DNA of 64,000 nt from Flaccisagitta enflata (lineage: Eukaryota; Chaetognatha; Sagittoidea; Aphragmophora). Positions 44,236 through 55,082 of this stretch are shown here, piece by piece (the stretch's first letter is position 1; every line of letters begins with the position of its first letter). The translations under genes were made by a program, and so were the position numbers. Under the pieces are notes generated by a model that saw nothing but the letters and a program-made list of their open reading frames with translations, had not been told where the DNA came from and ran no database searches. The stretch spans positions 44,950,001 to 45,014,000 of the forward strand of contig OZ231127.1 in NCBI GenBank assembly GCA_965153355.1, in the 5' to 3' direction.

Positions 44236-44521
44236 CTAAGGCCCTCAACCATCACTACCCCAGCTTAGTACGCCTTCCCGTTGGTCTGATTAAGCTTGTT
44301 ACGTACGTCAAAGCAGATTTTTAAGAAATCATGATCGTTCCACCATCTGTGATCTTCGGACAAGTATTTGTGTCAGGCAAATTATGCCATGCCATTAGGC
44401 AAATCAGAGGTCGGTTTTTTCATGATTTTCTTTATAAGGTTATGTTAACTAAAAGCACACTGACTGTAAACAACACTGTCAATGAATGTTTAAATAGTAA
44501 GGACTAAAACTGGTAGTAAAA

Positions 44522-44640
44522 ATTACTAATAAAGGCGGCTATCGCTGACCGCAAAAAAGTCATAAAAGGGAGTCTCTTATTTTCAGAGTGTGTTCTTCAT
44601 TGTGTGTATCTCATGTTATCTGGTTGACTGCCTGTTTTTG
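44522..44640 (+). repeat. AATAAAGGCGGCT dispersed repeat (copy 2)
   Basis: Shares the GGCGGCT..CG.CGACCG core and the downstream TCTCTT/TGTTCTTC words with 14618-14700. Confidence 0.6.
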
Positions 44641-44669
44641 TTATTCAATCTGTTTCTCTGTGTCTCTTT

Positions 44670-44927
44670 TTAGTCGCGTGCTGCGCAACTCTATAAGCCA
44701 CTTTTCGGTCGGTCCGTTGGTCCGTCGGTCCATTGGCCGGTCCGTCACAAAGTTGTTTTAAACGATTCTTATAGCATTTTTTATGTATCTGAATGGTAGA
44801 GCAGAATCTTGGAGGAGAAAACAGCTATTTTAGATGTCTTTCTAAAACAAAATTGTTTGTCCGCTGTCTGCCTGACTTTTTTGAAAGTGCCGACGCACGC
44901 GACTTAGCTCTAATGACCTTGTTCCTC
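44670..44927 (+). repeat. GTCGCG-palindrome element, copy L
   Basis: TTTTTAGTCGCGTGCTGCGC, AACTCTATAAGCCACTTTTC, (GGTCCGTT)n, and a right end with GACGCACGCGACTTAGCTCT and GACCTTGTT. Confidence 0.6.
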
Positions 44928-45170
44928 TCTGTTTTCCTCGGTCTTTGTCTCCATCTGTTAGAGATGAGAGTGACGCGGCTTTTCAGTCACCACCAATTTT
45001 TGGCGATTTTCCGTTATCACCTCCGTTTTTTCCATTTTTTTTTCAGTGATTTCTTAGCTGCAGCTATTCCCTATTTCTAAGTAATGAAAACATAATTTCT
45101 TAGTAATAGTTTAGTTTCTGATCTATTTGACTATCTTTGATCTTGATTGTGTCCTCTGCTAGTTTTACTT

Positions 45171-45383
<213 letters not shown>

Positions 45384-45697
45384 CCTGCCATCATCTTCTT
45401 CTTCTAATTCCTCATTTTTTGTAAATGGAATTGATGCGCACAATAAATATATACAAGAGGATGATATAACAAATCAAAGATGTTGTTGCCATATCTCATG
45501 TTGGGTAAAACATAGTGTTGCTGAATAAAACTGGTAACAGGTACTGTTTGCTGGTCACTAAAGCAACCTCAGAATTGCAGATTTTTTTCCCTTGAAATTT
45601 GATTATGGGCAAAACTGTCCCGCCATGCGTGTATTCATGAGCATCACAGCAAGTAATGCAAAGAAAAAAAAAACAGCTTATGGATGAGCGAAAAATG

Positions 45698-45893
45698 GTG
45701 AACAAGGCCGGATACACGGCCATCAGTTGCGGACGGGTGGGCAGGGGCGGGAATGCAACTGTCCGCAACTAAAAAAATGTTCTAAAACGCTCATTTCCTC
45801 ACTTTTCGACTCGTGTCCACGGACCGACCGACGGACCGACCGACCGATGGACGGACAAAGCCTCTTATAGAGTTGCGTGTCCGCAACTAAAAA
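45698..45893 (-). repeat. GTCGCG-palindrome element, copy M
   Basis: AACAAGGCCGGATACACGGC, CATCAGTTGCGGACGGGTGG, (GACC)n, and AAGCCTCTTATAGAGTTGCG then TGTCCGCAACTAAAAA. It is nearly the same architecture as copy A. Confidence 0.7.
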
Positions 45894-46079
45894 CCAAAAA
45901 TCCTAATCACAGAATCAGTGATTATTGGCAATCACTCCTCCATTTTTTTGGTTGGTGAATCACCAAATCTCAAGCCTACCATCTGTATCTGTCTGTATCT
46001 GGTTGACTGCCTGTCTGATTTTGTTATTCAATCTGTCTCTCTGTGTGTCTTTTTCCTCTCTGTTTTCCTCTGTCTTTGT

Positions 46080-46139
46080 CTCCGTCTTTGTGTGTTTGTG
46101 TGTGTGTGTATGTGTGTACAAATATGTGTGTCTGTGTGT

Positions 46140-46225
<86 letters not shown>
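46080..46225. repeat. (GT)n-like then (CT)n
   Basis: Imperfect TGTG to 46140, CT 46143-46225. Confidence 0.93.
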
Positions 46226-46229
<4 letters not shown>

Positions 46230-46387
46230 CTGTCTCTCTCTGTTCTTTGAAATGAGACCAACATAGAGTCTATAACTTGATTCTTTTAGGAGCAGTGCTC
46301 TTCCAAAGTTGATGCTAGTTTTAGGAAATGTCGCGTTTCTTTCCGCCAAGATAGTACCAATCGCATGTTTTCATGGCATGTAAGCAT

Positions 46388-46962
46388 AACAAGGTCAACA
46401 AACCTTAGTCGCGTGGCAATAAGGGTAATTTAGGTAATTAAGGTAATTAAGGTAATTAAGGTAATTAAGGTAATTAAGGTAATTAAGGTAATTAAGGTAA
46501 TTAAGGTAATTAAGGTAATAAAGATAATGAAGATAACTAAGTACCTATATCTTCCTATAATTATCCACATTTACCTACAACTACCTACAACTACTTGTAA
46601 ATACCTATAATTACCTACAATTACATTAAATTACCATAAATTATCTATAATCACCTATAATTACCCATTATTTCCTATATTTCCTACAATTACCTCAATT
46701 CATAGTCCGAGACAACTTTTCTGACTTATATGATACAGATTACTAAAATACCTATACTCACCTATAATTACCTAAAATTACCTGAAATTACCTATAATTA
46801 CCAAAAATTACATATAATTACCTTTAATAACCTTCAATAACCTTTAAAACAACTATAAAGCCTATATTTCAAAAAAGTTATGGACCGACCGACCGACAGA
46901 CCGACAGACCGACCGACCGACCAACATAGCGGCTTCTAGAGTCGCGTTCACGCGACTAAAAA
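46388..46962 (-). repeat. GTCGCG-palindrome element with AAGGTAATT core, copy N
   Basis: AACAAGGTCAACAAACCTTA and GTCGCGTGGC at the left, a (AAGGTAATT)n array at 46430-46520, a degenerate ACCTATAATT stretch, (GACC)n, and GAGTCGCGTTCACGCGACTA at the right. Confidence 0.65.
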
Positions 46963-47977
46963 TTGCTTTGCAGCTAAACAGCTTCAAAAGGAAGTTAGTG
47001 GGATGAACAATATTTTGAACCCAATTTCTATTTGATAATCATTATCATATATATAAAAAATAAACCCAGTTAATATTTCATTGCACATTTACTTTTTTAA
47101 ATGATTGATTAAAACAATTTTGACAAAATTTTTCTGAGAAGTGACATAGAATTTTTAGACATCCCCTTACTACTTGAAGGGCAAAATTCTGCTACTCGGA
47201 AGGAAAACATTTTTAAGAGGGCTGTTATTTATATCATGAAATATTTGAGATCTAGGCTAATTAAAGGTTGCTATATTGAGTGAAGGCATTTGCGTCTCTT
47301 AAACTTAAACTTGTGACTTAACCTCATCAAGACTTCATTCTTCAAGGTTCTAACTTATTTCATTTGATCGGGCAAAAAATTTTATATAGTTTTGAAGAAA
47401 AAATCAGCTTAAATGGACCATTTTTACAGGTTTTACAGCTTTCCTTAATGAATAAAAGTTATGCAAATTTGTTTTTGGGCAAAACTTAAAAAGACCATAG
47501 AAATATAGAAATGGCCCGATTAAGCTGATTTTTTTTCCAAAACCTTATAAAATTTTCCACCTGATAACTTTGAAAAATTAAGTCTAAATGAGGTCAAGTC
47601 CCAAGTTGAAGTTTTAGAGACGCAAATATTTTCACTCAATAAAGCAACTTTTGATTAGCCTACATATCAAATATTTCATAATACAAATAAGATTAGGATA
47701 CCTAGAATCTATCCTCCAGTCTAGGTCGTCATTGCTCCCATCGTACTGTATCAATCAAACAAAAAGACAAGAAACAAGGTGGCGTATCTGAATGACACCG
47801 ATCAAAAGATCAATCGCCGAAACGAAATAAGTCCTTTGTCTCGTGCCGAAGTGATGGAACTGATATTGCATTGACTACACTTATTTTTATAAGGACCAGT
47901 AATTTTATTCTGAGGCTGGGATGTCCTTAGATTAAAGCGAATTTGAGGCTGAAATGCTCTTAAAATGTCCTTAATAT
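46963..47977. other. AT-rich sequence with a diverged inverted repeat
   Basis: Segments around 47210-47460 and 47460-47690 look like inverted copies (ATATTTGAGATCTAGGCTAA versus TTAGCCTACATATCAAATAT; TCTAAACTT versus AAGTTTTAGAGACGC). The centre is near 47450. No coding potential. Confidence 0.5.
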
Positions 47978-47987
47978 TATCTTATGA

Positions 47988-48666
47988 ATGAATGAATGAA
48001 TTTAATTTCAAAGCAAACAAAAATTACAGTGTATGTGTATAAATACATGTAAAAGGTTTGATTCGGAGGATAGTCTGTGAAAGTCTGAGTGACTTTTTTC
48101 CAACAGAGTCCTCTTTACAGTAAAGATAAAAAGAAAACAAAAAAGAGATCGTAAAAATCGTAAAACTTAATCGTAATCCGTAAATTGTAAGTTCAGTAAG
48201 ACATCCGGTTTAGTTACTGAAAAAGATCAATCATAGTGCAAAGATAAATGCTCTTTCAGTTTTCGCTTAAAAACTCGAAACATATTGATAGACTTGATAT
48301 CATTAGGTAAAAGATTCCATTGCTTTATGGCCGCAAAAGCAAAAGTTTTAGGAGAAAGAGCCATCTCTTTAGAGATACGGAAGTTGTACCGGCTACCTCG
48401 AGTTCCGTGGTCGTGGACATCCGAAATTGAAGTGAAATTTGTAAGAAGGTACTTTGGAGCCGTTTTGTTACAAATGCGAAAGAGATGCAATAGCTTAAAA
48501 TACTGGACCCGATCCGGAATGCTAAGCCAATTTAGCTCACGCAAATTCTTCAAATCTACATGCCCTCTGTAATCCATGCCGTGAATAAATCTCACTATCT
48601 TCCTTTGCAAAACATTCAATCTTTCCCTAAGCGCGACAGAAAGGGAGCTAAACCACGAGCTACAGC
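47988..48666 (-). mobile_element. 5'-truncated LINE (CR1/L2-type) 3' fragment with target duplication
   Basis: A 679-bp insertion on the minus strand holds the C-terminal end of a reverse-transcriptase ORF, a short 3' UTR and a (TTCA)n-type tail at its left edge (about 47988-48000). It is flanked by the direct repeat TATCTTATGA at 47978-47987 and 48667-48676. Truncation, tail and target duplication are the normal products of target-primed reverse transcription. Confidence 0.85.
48227..48666 (-). pseudogene. LINE reverse transcriptase, C-terminal remnant
   Basis: Open on the minus strand from the truncation point to the stop at 48227. It shows the C-terminal tail common to CR1/L2-like non-LTR elements: LNWLSIPDRVQYFKLLHLF, RICNKTAPKYL, and AFAAIKQWNLLPNDIKSI. 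The catalytic domain is absent, so the piece is non-functional. The intact frame suggests a fairly young insertion. Confidence 0.82.
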
Positions 48667-48676
48667 TATCTTATGA

Positions 48677-49058
48677 TTTTTTTAATGATTTTGTTTTATG
48701 AATCAATATTTTTGATATACAATTTGACTTACTATAAGTTAAATATTACAGTAACTACTTTTCATATCCAAATAATAGATAATTTTCTATGGATAAGGTT
48801 ATTTTCTCTAAGAATTTGCGTAAAGACAATCTAACTTATGAATCAAACTAAATTTTTTTTCAATTCTGAGGCTGGGCTTTGTCCTTAAAATGTTTTTAAT
48901 ATCTAGCAAAATTTCACCCTCATATCCTTATAAACTTTGTCCTTACTAAAAAAAAGAGTGTATAACAGTAAAACCCCGCTTCAACGGATCCATTTTATAC
49001 AGAATTCCGCCAATACAGATACTTTTTCTCTTCAACCTGTTTTCTTATACTTCTCATA
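48677..49058. other. unassigned AT-rich sequence
   Basis: CTGAGGCTGGG..TGTCCTTAAAATGTTTTTAATAT at 48868-48902 resembles 47911-47975 on the other side of the LINE. A pogo-like CAGTAAAACCCCGCTTCAAC end is at 48967. Confidence 0.4.
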
Positions 49059-49565
49059 GGGTGCGTTTCTACTCAAAGCCAGAAACACGTTTTTCAGGTA
49101 GGTTTTACAATTCGCGATTTTCACCACCCTCATCCTGAAAAAACATTGGCCTCTTGCAGGGATTGAACCCACGCTCAAAAGCAATATGTTCCATTAGGCT
49201 AGAAGCTCACGCCTTAACCACCTGCGCCACTGGGACATTTACACAAATGTCTAAAATTATTTCGGATATACTTGTTTAATAGAGATGCAATTAAATAAGA
49301 TAGCCATTACAGAACTGAACCCCCATAAATTGATATAAAGTTGTAGAATAAGGCCACCGAAATTCCACGGACTTGGGTAATTGCCCTAATGGCGTGGTTG
49401 GTAAGGGCGTTGACTGCAAGTTCAAGGAAGCTGAATCCATAAGGCAATTTGGAGAGGGTTCAAATCTACCTTGTGCCTCAATTTTTTCAGGGAGAGTGAA
49501 GTAAAATTGTGATTTGCAAAACCCACATAAGAAACGCGTTTGTGTCTTTGAGTAGAAACACACCC
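49059..49565. mobile_element. head-to-head pair of tRNA-like SINE sequences
   Basis: The outer ends GGGTGCGTTTCTACTCAAAG (49059) and CTTTGAGTAGAAACACACCC (49565) are inverted. Inside, a minus-strand tRNA-like unit has an A box TGGCGCAGGTGG (49229-49218) and a B box GGTTCAATCCC (49169-49159). A plus-strand unit has TGGCGTGGTTGG (49390-49401) and GGTTCAAATCTA (49457-49468). The acceptor stems do not pair, so these are tRNA-derived repeats, not tRNA genes. Confidence 0.6.
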
Positions 49566-49843
49566 ATATACATCTGAAATAACTACTGATCATTTAAAAA
49601 AAAGTCACATTCTGAATCAAAACAAACCTGTATCAAAGTGTATAGAGTTACCTGGTTAACCTGAAACAATTGTTTCTATCTCTTGTAGAAGATATCTTAA
49701 AGGTTGATAAGTACATAACAAGAAAGGAAAACAAATGCTTTTGGTTTCCTCAAAAATCAAAAATCTCTATTTCCTTTAAAACATTTGATGATGCAGTCTG
49801 AACACTGTAGAGCATTGTTTCAAGGATCAGAAGTTTTCTGCAG

Positions 49844-50109
49844 TGACTATTATAGATTTGGCTTATTTTGGTCAGCGACCTCGTGTGATTGATGTCATTT
49901 ACCATTCGTTAGCTGATGATTTACTTTTCTTGTCCATACATTCAGTTGTTTTCAAATTTTGCGTCAAACTTTGTTTTGGTCATTGCATCGGGAGAAACGG
50001 TTTTCGGTATTTGCTTTTTTTGATCGCTTCACAATTAGGCACAAATTTTAAGCTCGTATTCAAAGCTAAGGAGATTGCTGATTCGTTTATCAAGAAATTT
50101 TTAACCTAA
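49844..50109 (+). CDS. candidate terminal exon, unknown protein
   Basis: The acceptor TTTTCTGCAG is followed by about 87 open codons (IIDLAYFGQRPRVIDVIYHS and onward) and TAA. The residues are hydrophobic and include two Cys. It is not recognised and could be chance in AT-rich DNA. Confidence 0.22.
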
Positions 50110-50540
50110 GCTGCAATTATATTGGATTCCTAAGCAGTGGCGAATAATCATTTACTAACGAACGTGACTCAGCATTAGAGAAATCAGAAGCCACTCTTTC
50201 ATTGTTTTCAATTCCCGCGATAATAGTCAGAAAATACGCATCCAACCTGGACGAACGAAAAACCACTAACCAATCTTATCTTCCTCCATCATTATTTTGG
50301 CGGTCAATGTTTTTTTCAGCTCCGTTACGATAACAGAAATTAATTAAAAAATTAATCTGTGAAGTTGAACCGCGTACGAGAGCAAAGTTGATAACTTGCT
50401 TGTTTAGACCAACCTTTTTTAGGAGTGGCTTCTGATTTCTCTAATATATTCTTTTATGCTTGTGACATGCTTGTACACTCATTAGAGGTCATGTAAGAGA
50501 GAGACAGCTCACATGCACGAGTAAAAACAAGTGCTCAGAC

Positions 50541-50690
50541 TCTTTAATTTATAAAAGACTTTGTCGGTCAATCAATCTGTCACGTCGTTGGTTTGTACAT
50601 CAGTTGGTCTCACTCGAGTTCGAAAGTGTGATATTTTATGCAATTCAGGATTAACAAGGGCTGATCTCGTGTATCCGGCCTTGTTGCATT
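50541..50690 (+). repeat. GTCGCG-palindrome element fragment, copy O
   Basis: TATAAAAGACTTTGTCGGTC, GGTCTCACTCGAG and GTGTATCCGGCCTTGTT; the palindromic end has decayed. Confidence 0.45.
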
Positions 50691-50761
50691 ACATCGTTGC
50701 ACCTACTAGATTGCCCAATGACTTTGTTTATCACAGCCCCAACCAGCCATAAAGTCACTCA

Positions 50762-50767
50762 CACACA

Positions 50768-50856
<89 letters not shown>
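50762..50856. repeat. (AC)n microsatellite
   Basis: About 95 bp of AC. Confidence 0.95.
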
Positions 50857-50860
<4 letters not shown>

Positions 50861-50902
50861 TGCTTTTCCAAACTTCAGAAAACATTCATGCAGAGCAGCG
50901 GA

Positions 50903-53391
50903 TTTTTAGTCGCGAGCTACGCGACTCTACACCCCGCTTTTTTGGTTGGTCGGTCGGTCGGTCGGTTGGATGGTTGGTTGGTCGGTCGGTCCCCTTTTTA
51001 CTTTTTCAGCGTTTTCAAGCTTTTTGAGCGCACAGCTCCTTCCCAAATGCCATTGTAAGTCATTATAAGTCATTCTAAGACAATCAAAGTCATTATTAGT
51101 CATTTTAAGTCATACAGTATGATTCATCTCGTTTGCAACATTTGATGACGACAAAACTCCAAAAATAATAAAGATAATCAAATTTTTTAAAAAAGTCTCT
51201 GAAAGATAAATGTCTGGCATTTTTTCATGTACAATTCCTACCAATTTTTGAGAAAAATCTGATGCCATTGGCATGTGATGAAAATTTGTCAATTTTTGGC
51301 AAAAAAAGTCACTTTTCCTGCCTATTTCCACTAATTGATGCCAAAAGGGCATGTTTCTCTCTTTGTTTCCATGAATTATATTGAAGGTTAATTCCGAGTT
51401 TGGTCATGCGCGCGAGAAACCCTGACTCTCCACCATTGTAGAAATGTCATCACTTTTTCTGCTGAATTGCATAGGGTCACAAAGGTTAGGTAACATACTT
51501 AACTATCTGGTGTGCCATACCAAACCAATTTTTGCCACACCGACTGCCCCTATGGGGTCCAAAACATGGGTAGAAGGGTCTATTTGGGCCTGTCCCGATT
51601 CTGTCCCTGCAAGCAAAATGCAAGTTTAACCAATCAAAAAATGTCAATGGGGGTCATCCCATAGCTTGTAAGCAATCACTATCAATCCATTGATATGTGT
51701 AGAAAGTTTCAATTCAATATTTTGACTGTAAGATCACAAAAAATGAATTTGAATTATGATACTCTTTCCCTTAATTTTTCTGTCATTTTTTATTAAAAAT
51801 GAGTAAGGTAAACAATTTTTTTTGTAAGCCTATCTTTATTCAAACATTAAGCATCTTCTCTTTTTCCATTGCATTAAGGACTAGTTGAAGGACCTTTCCT
51901 CCAATTTTCAAGGATTTTTTCCATTTCATTCTAGAGAAATAAACACTTTCCTGGAGCGTTACAATTCAGAGGTGCTCTGTGTTGTAGCTGTCACACTTGT
52001 GTCACACTATGATTCATACTTTGCCATGGCATGGTAACATAAGCGACAAAAGATTCATCAACATGATGGAAAAGAAAGTCAAATTCTGTACTTGCACCTA
52101 AAATTTCAACTCTTAACTCCAAATCGTTTGGTCACAGTGAAATTCCAAAGTTGATCGCTACAAAAATAAGAATTGAATTGTAACGCTCGCTGACCAAGCC
52201 TCGTAGTTAATTCTTTGTTTCCACACAGCGCTTCTCACACAAATGCGCGATGCTTTTAAGTTTTAATGTGATAAAATTTCTCAAAATTCAAATTTGCATA
52301 TCTCAGGAACTATTTGAGTTGGCCAAATGAAATTTTGCATGGTTGGAACCTGGATCAAGATAGTCCTTTGCCTAAATTCTGATGTGACCTAAGGAATGTC
52401 GAGCAGTCCTACCAGACCAACCAGCCTACCAGATGAAAAAATGAAAAAATGGCATAACTTCTTAAATAATTGACCAATCTGGTTGAAATTTTGCATGAAG
52501 CTTCCTTTAAAGATTTCTCGTCACTGGCATAAAAAAGAGCTTTGGGAAAAAAAATTTTCTTCCAACAGCCCACCCAGCCAGAAATGGTACTTATAGAGAT
52601 TTTTTTAAAAAACTTAAAAAATTCAAATAAACTTCAGAAACATGATCACACATGTTTGCTTGTACGTTATCATTAAGAATTTCACTGTCATATTGATTTC
52701 TTAATTGTATTTAGCTAACCTTTCAAGTAATAAAATTGCCAACAATATCTATTTAAGCCTAATTTGCATGACAAATGAGCTTACTTAAGAAAATCTAAGT
52801 ATGGATTCATCTGTAAGAATAGGTAAGCTACATGATGACGTATGGTTTTGTTCAATTTTCAAACATGTAAAATTGATGAATTTATTCCCGTCCACGGTCG
52901 GTTTAGCGTGACACCAGTCTGAACATCTTTAATTTACAACCAATCTGGTGTCAAAAAATCAAATTTTCAGAAATGAGACAAATCTAAAAAAATCAATTTT
53001 ACTGATAGCATGACAAAATGGTTTATTCAAAATTGCAAAATTTTTCGCATGTTTGTGTAAAAAGGGTCACTTTCTTTAAAAAAATCTTGAAGAATGGTTC
53101 ATAAGAAAATGCCAGACATTTATTTTTCAGAAACTTTTTTCAGAATTTGATTATCTTTATCACTTTTGGAATTATGTTGTCATGAAATGTTGCAAACGAG
53201 ATGAATCATACTGTATTAAGTTATACAAAGTCACTTAAGTCAATCAGGCCAATTTAGTCATTAAAGTCATTTTGAGTCTTTTTAAGCCATTTTAAGTCAT
53301 TTCAGGCCGTCTTGAGTCATTTAAAGTCAATTTAAGTTATCTTAAGTTTTTTATGTCCCGCACACGACTTACAGGTGTTGGCCTTGTTTTT
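50903..53391 (+). repeat. GTCGCG element split by a mariner-like insertion, copy P
   Basis: The left part 50903-51112 (AGTCGCGAGCTACGCGACTC, (GGTC)n, AAGTCATT core) and the right part 53216-53391 (AAGTCATT core, CCGCACACGACTTACAGGTG, TTGGCCTTGTT) belong to one element interrupted at a TA by 51115-53213. Confidence 0.75.
51115..53213. mobile_element. 2.1-kb Tc1/mariner-like non-autonomous element
   Basis: Terminal inverted repeats of about 120 bp begin CAGTATGATTCATCTCGTTT at both ends (left 51115-51235, right 53098-53213). The element is flanked by TA (51113-51114 and 53214-53215). TA targets with CAGT ends are the Tc1/mariner hallmark. No transposase frame was seen in the AT-rich interior. 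It splits a GTCGCG-family element. Confidence 0.78.
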
Positions 53392-53432
53392 TCAGTAATA
53401 TCAACTATGGCATTTTACTTCATTGTAAGCAG

Positions 53433-53652
53433 AATTTGCATCTGGTGCAGCTGGACTGTTTATGGCAATGATTGCTGATAAAGCAATTGAAACAACAATC
53501 TGTCCAAGAGGATTTGATATATGCTTTCTTCATCATAATTATGGGAAACCCAAGTGTTTTGTTGTTGAACCACATCTAAATGTAACTGTATATAAGCTTC
53601 CCAAACCTTGTCTCTTTATTTCTTATACAATTTTGGAAGACAAAAAAACATA
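53433..53652 (+). CDS. candidate exon, unknown protein
   Basis: After an AG-rich acceptor-like site (TAAGCAG) the frame reads EFASGAAGLFMAMIADKAIE, then CPRGFDICFLHHNYGKPKCF, and runs to TAG. Amino-acid usage is fairly protein-like. I do not recognise a family and see no partner exon; it directly follows a GTCGCG-type repeat. Confidence 0.25.
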
Positions 53653-53986
53653 GGGGTTATTTCATATAAAGTAATACTGCACTGCTCTTTACTGCTAGCA
53701 GTGCTAGCAAAAAAATCATTTTTGCTTTCTGCTAGCAGAAAAGAAATCCACTGCTTTTGCGAACACTATTTCTCACAAATTGGGGATGAAAATCAAATAT
53801 AAAACCTTGTCAGCAACAATATAGGCTTACTACAAGGTTTTTTCAATACCATAGGAAGCCTAGAGTGTTGCCATCATGGCTCAGTCTTCAAATTCAGACC
53901 TCTTTTTGTGGAAAAACCTTCATTGTTGTTCATTATCTAAAGGATATCATTTTTCAAAATCTGACCCTCATCACTGACCAACCTAC

Positions 53987-54032
53987 TTTACCAGTAAAGG
54001 CGGCTCTCGCCGACCGGAAAAAAATCGTAAAA
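53987..54032 (+). repeat. AATAAAGGCGGCT dispersed repeat (copy 3)
   Basis: AGTAAAGGCGGCTCTCGCCG then ACCGGAAAAAAATCGTAAA. As in copy 1, a (TG)n/(CT)n tract follows directly. Confidence 0.6.
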
Positions 54033-54082
54033 TTGTTTTTTTTTTTCAGTTCCTTCTTTCTCTTCATTACATTCACGCACCT

Positions 54083-54127
54083 GTGTGTGTGTGTGTGTCT
54101 GTCTCTGTCTCTGTCTCTGTCTCTGTC

Positions 54128-54214
<87 letters not shown>

Positions 54215-55055
54215 GTGTGTCTTTTTTTTTCTCTCCCTCTCCCCCTCCCTCTCACTCCCTCTCACTGTCTCTCTCTCCCTCCCCCTCCTTCTCTCTCCCT
54301 CTTTCTCCCTCCTTCTCTTTCCCTCTATCTCCGTCCTTCTCTCTCCCTCCCTCTCTCCCTCCCTCCCTCTCTCCCTCCCTGTCCCTTTCCCTCTCCCTCC
54401 CTCTCTCTCTCCCTCCCTCAGTCCATCCCTCCTTCCCTCTCTCTCCCTCTCTTTCTCCCTCCCTCCTCTCTCCCTCCCTCACTTGCTCCCTCCCTCTCTA
54501 TCTCCCCTTTCCCTCTCTCTCTTTCTCCCTCCCCCTCTTCCTCCCTCTCTCCCTCAATCCCCCCCCTCTCTCCCTCCCTCTCTTTTTCCCTGTCCCTCCC
54601 CCTATCCCTCCCTCTCTCTCCCTCTCTCTCTCCCTCCCCCTCTCCCTCCTTCCATCCCTCTCTCCCTCCCTCCCTGTCGCTCCCCCTCTCCCTCTCCCAC
54701 CCTCCCTCCTTCTCTTCCCCCCTCTCTCCCTCTTCATCCCCCTCTCCTATCCCCCTCTCCCTCTCTTTTCCTCCCCCCTCTCTCCCCACCTCCATCCCTC
54801 CCTCCCTCCCTCCCTCCCTCTCTCCCTCCCTCCCTTCTTCCCTCCTTCTCTCCCTCTCCCTCCGTCTCTCCTTCCCTCCCTCCCCCTCTCCCTCCCTCTC
54901 TCCTTCCCTTCCCCTCTCCCTCCCTCCCTTTCTATCCCTTTCCCTCCCTCCCCTCCTTCCCTCCCTCCCCCTCCTTCCCTCTTCCTCCTTCTCCCTCCCC
55001 CTCTCCCAACCTCTCTCCCTCTTTCCCTCCCCCCTCCCTTCCTCTCCCTCAGTCT
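54083..55055. repeat. (TG)n, (CT)n and 830-bp CTCCCT polypyrimidine tract
   Basis: TG/TCTG to 54130, CT to 54211, then from about 54230 a strand-pure pyrimidine minisatellite of CCCTCCCT/CTCTCCCT units with very few purines. It gives open Pro/Ser/Leu frames, judged spurious. Confidence 0.95.
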
Positions 55056-55082
55056 GCCCTCTGCTGAACTCATTTTTTCTGT

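Noticed and set aside
49150-49236. A functional tRNA gene
   Set aside because: A and B boxes are present, but the acceptor arms do not pair and the unit is embedded in an inverted repeat, so a SINE is more likely.
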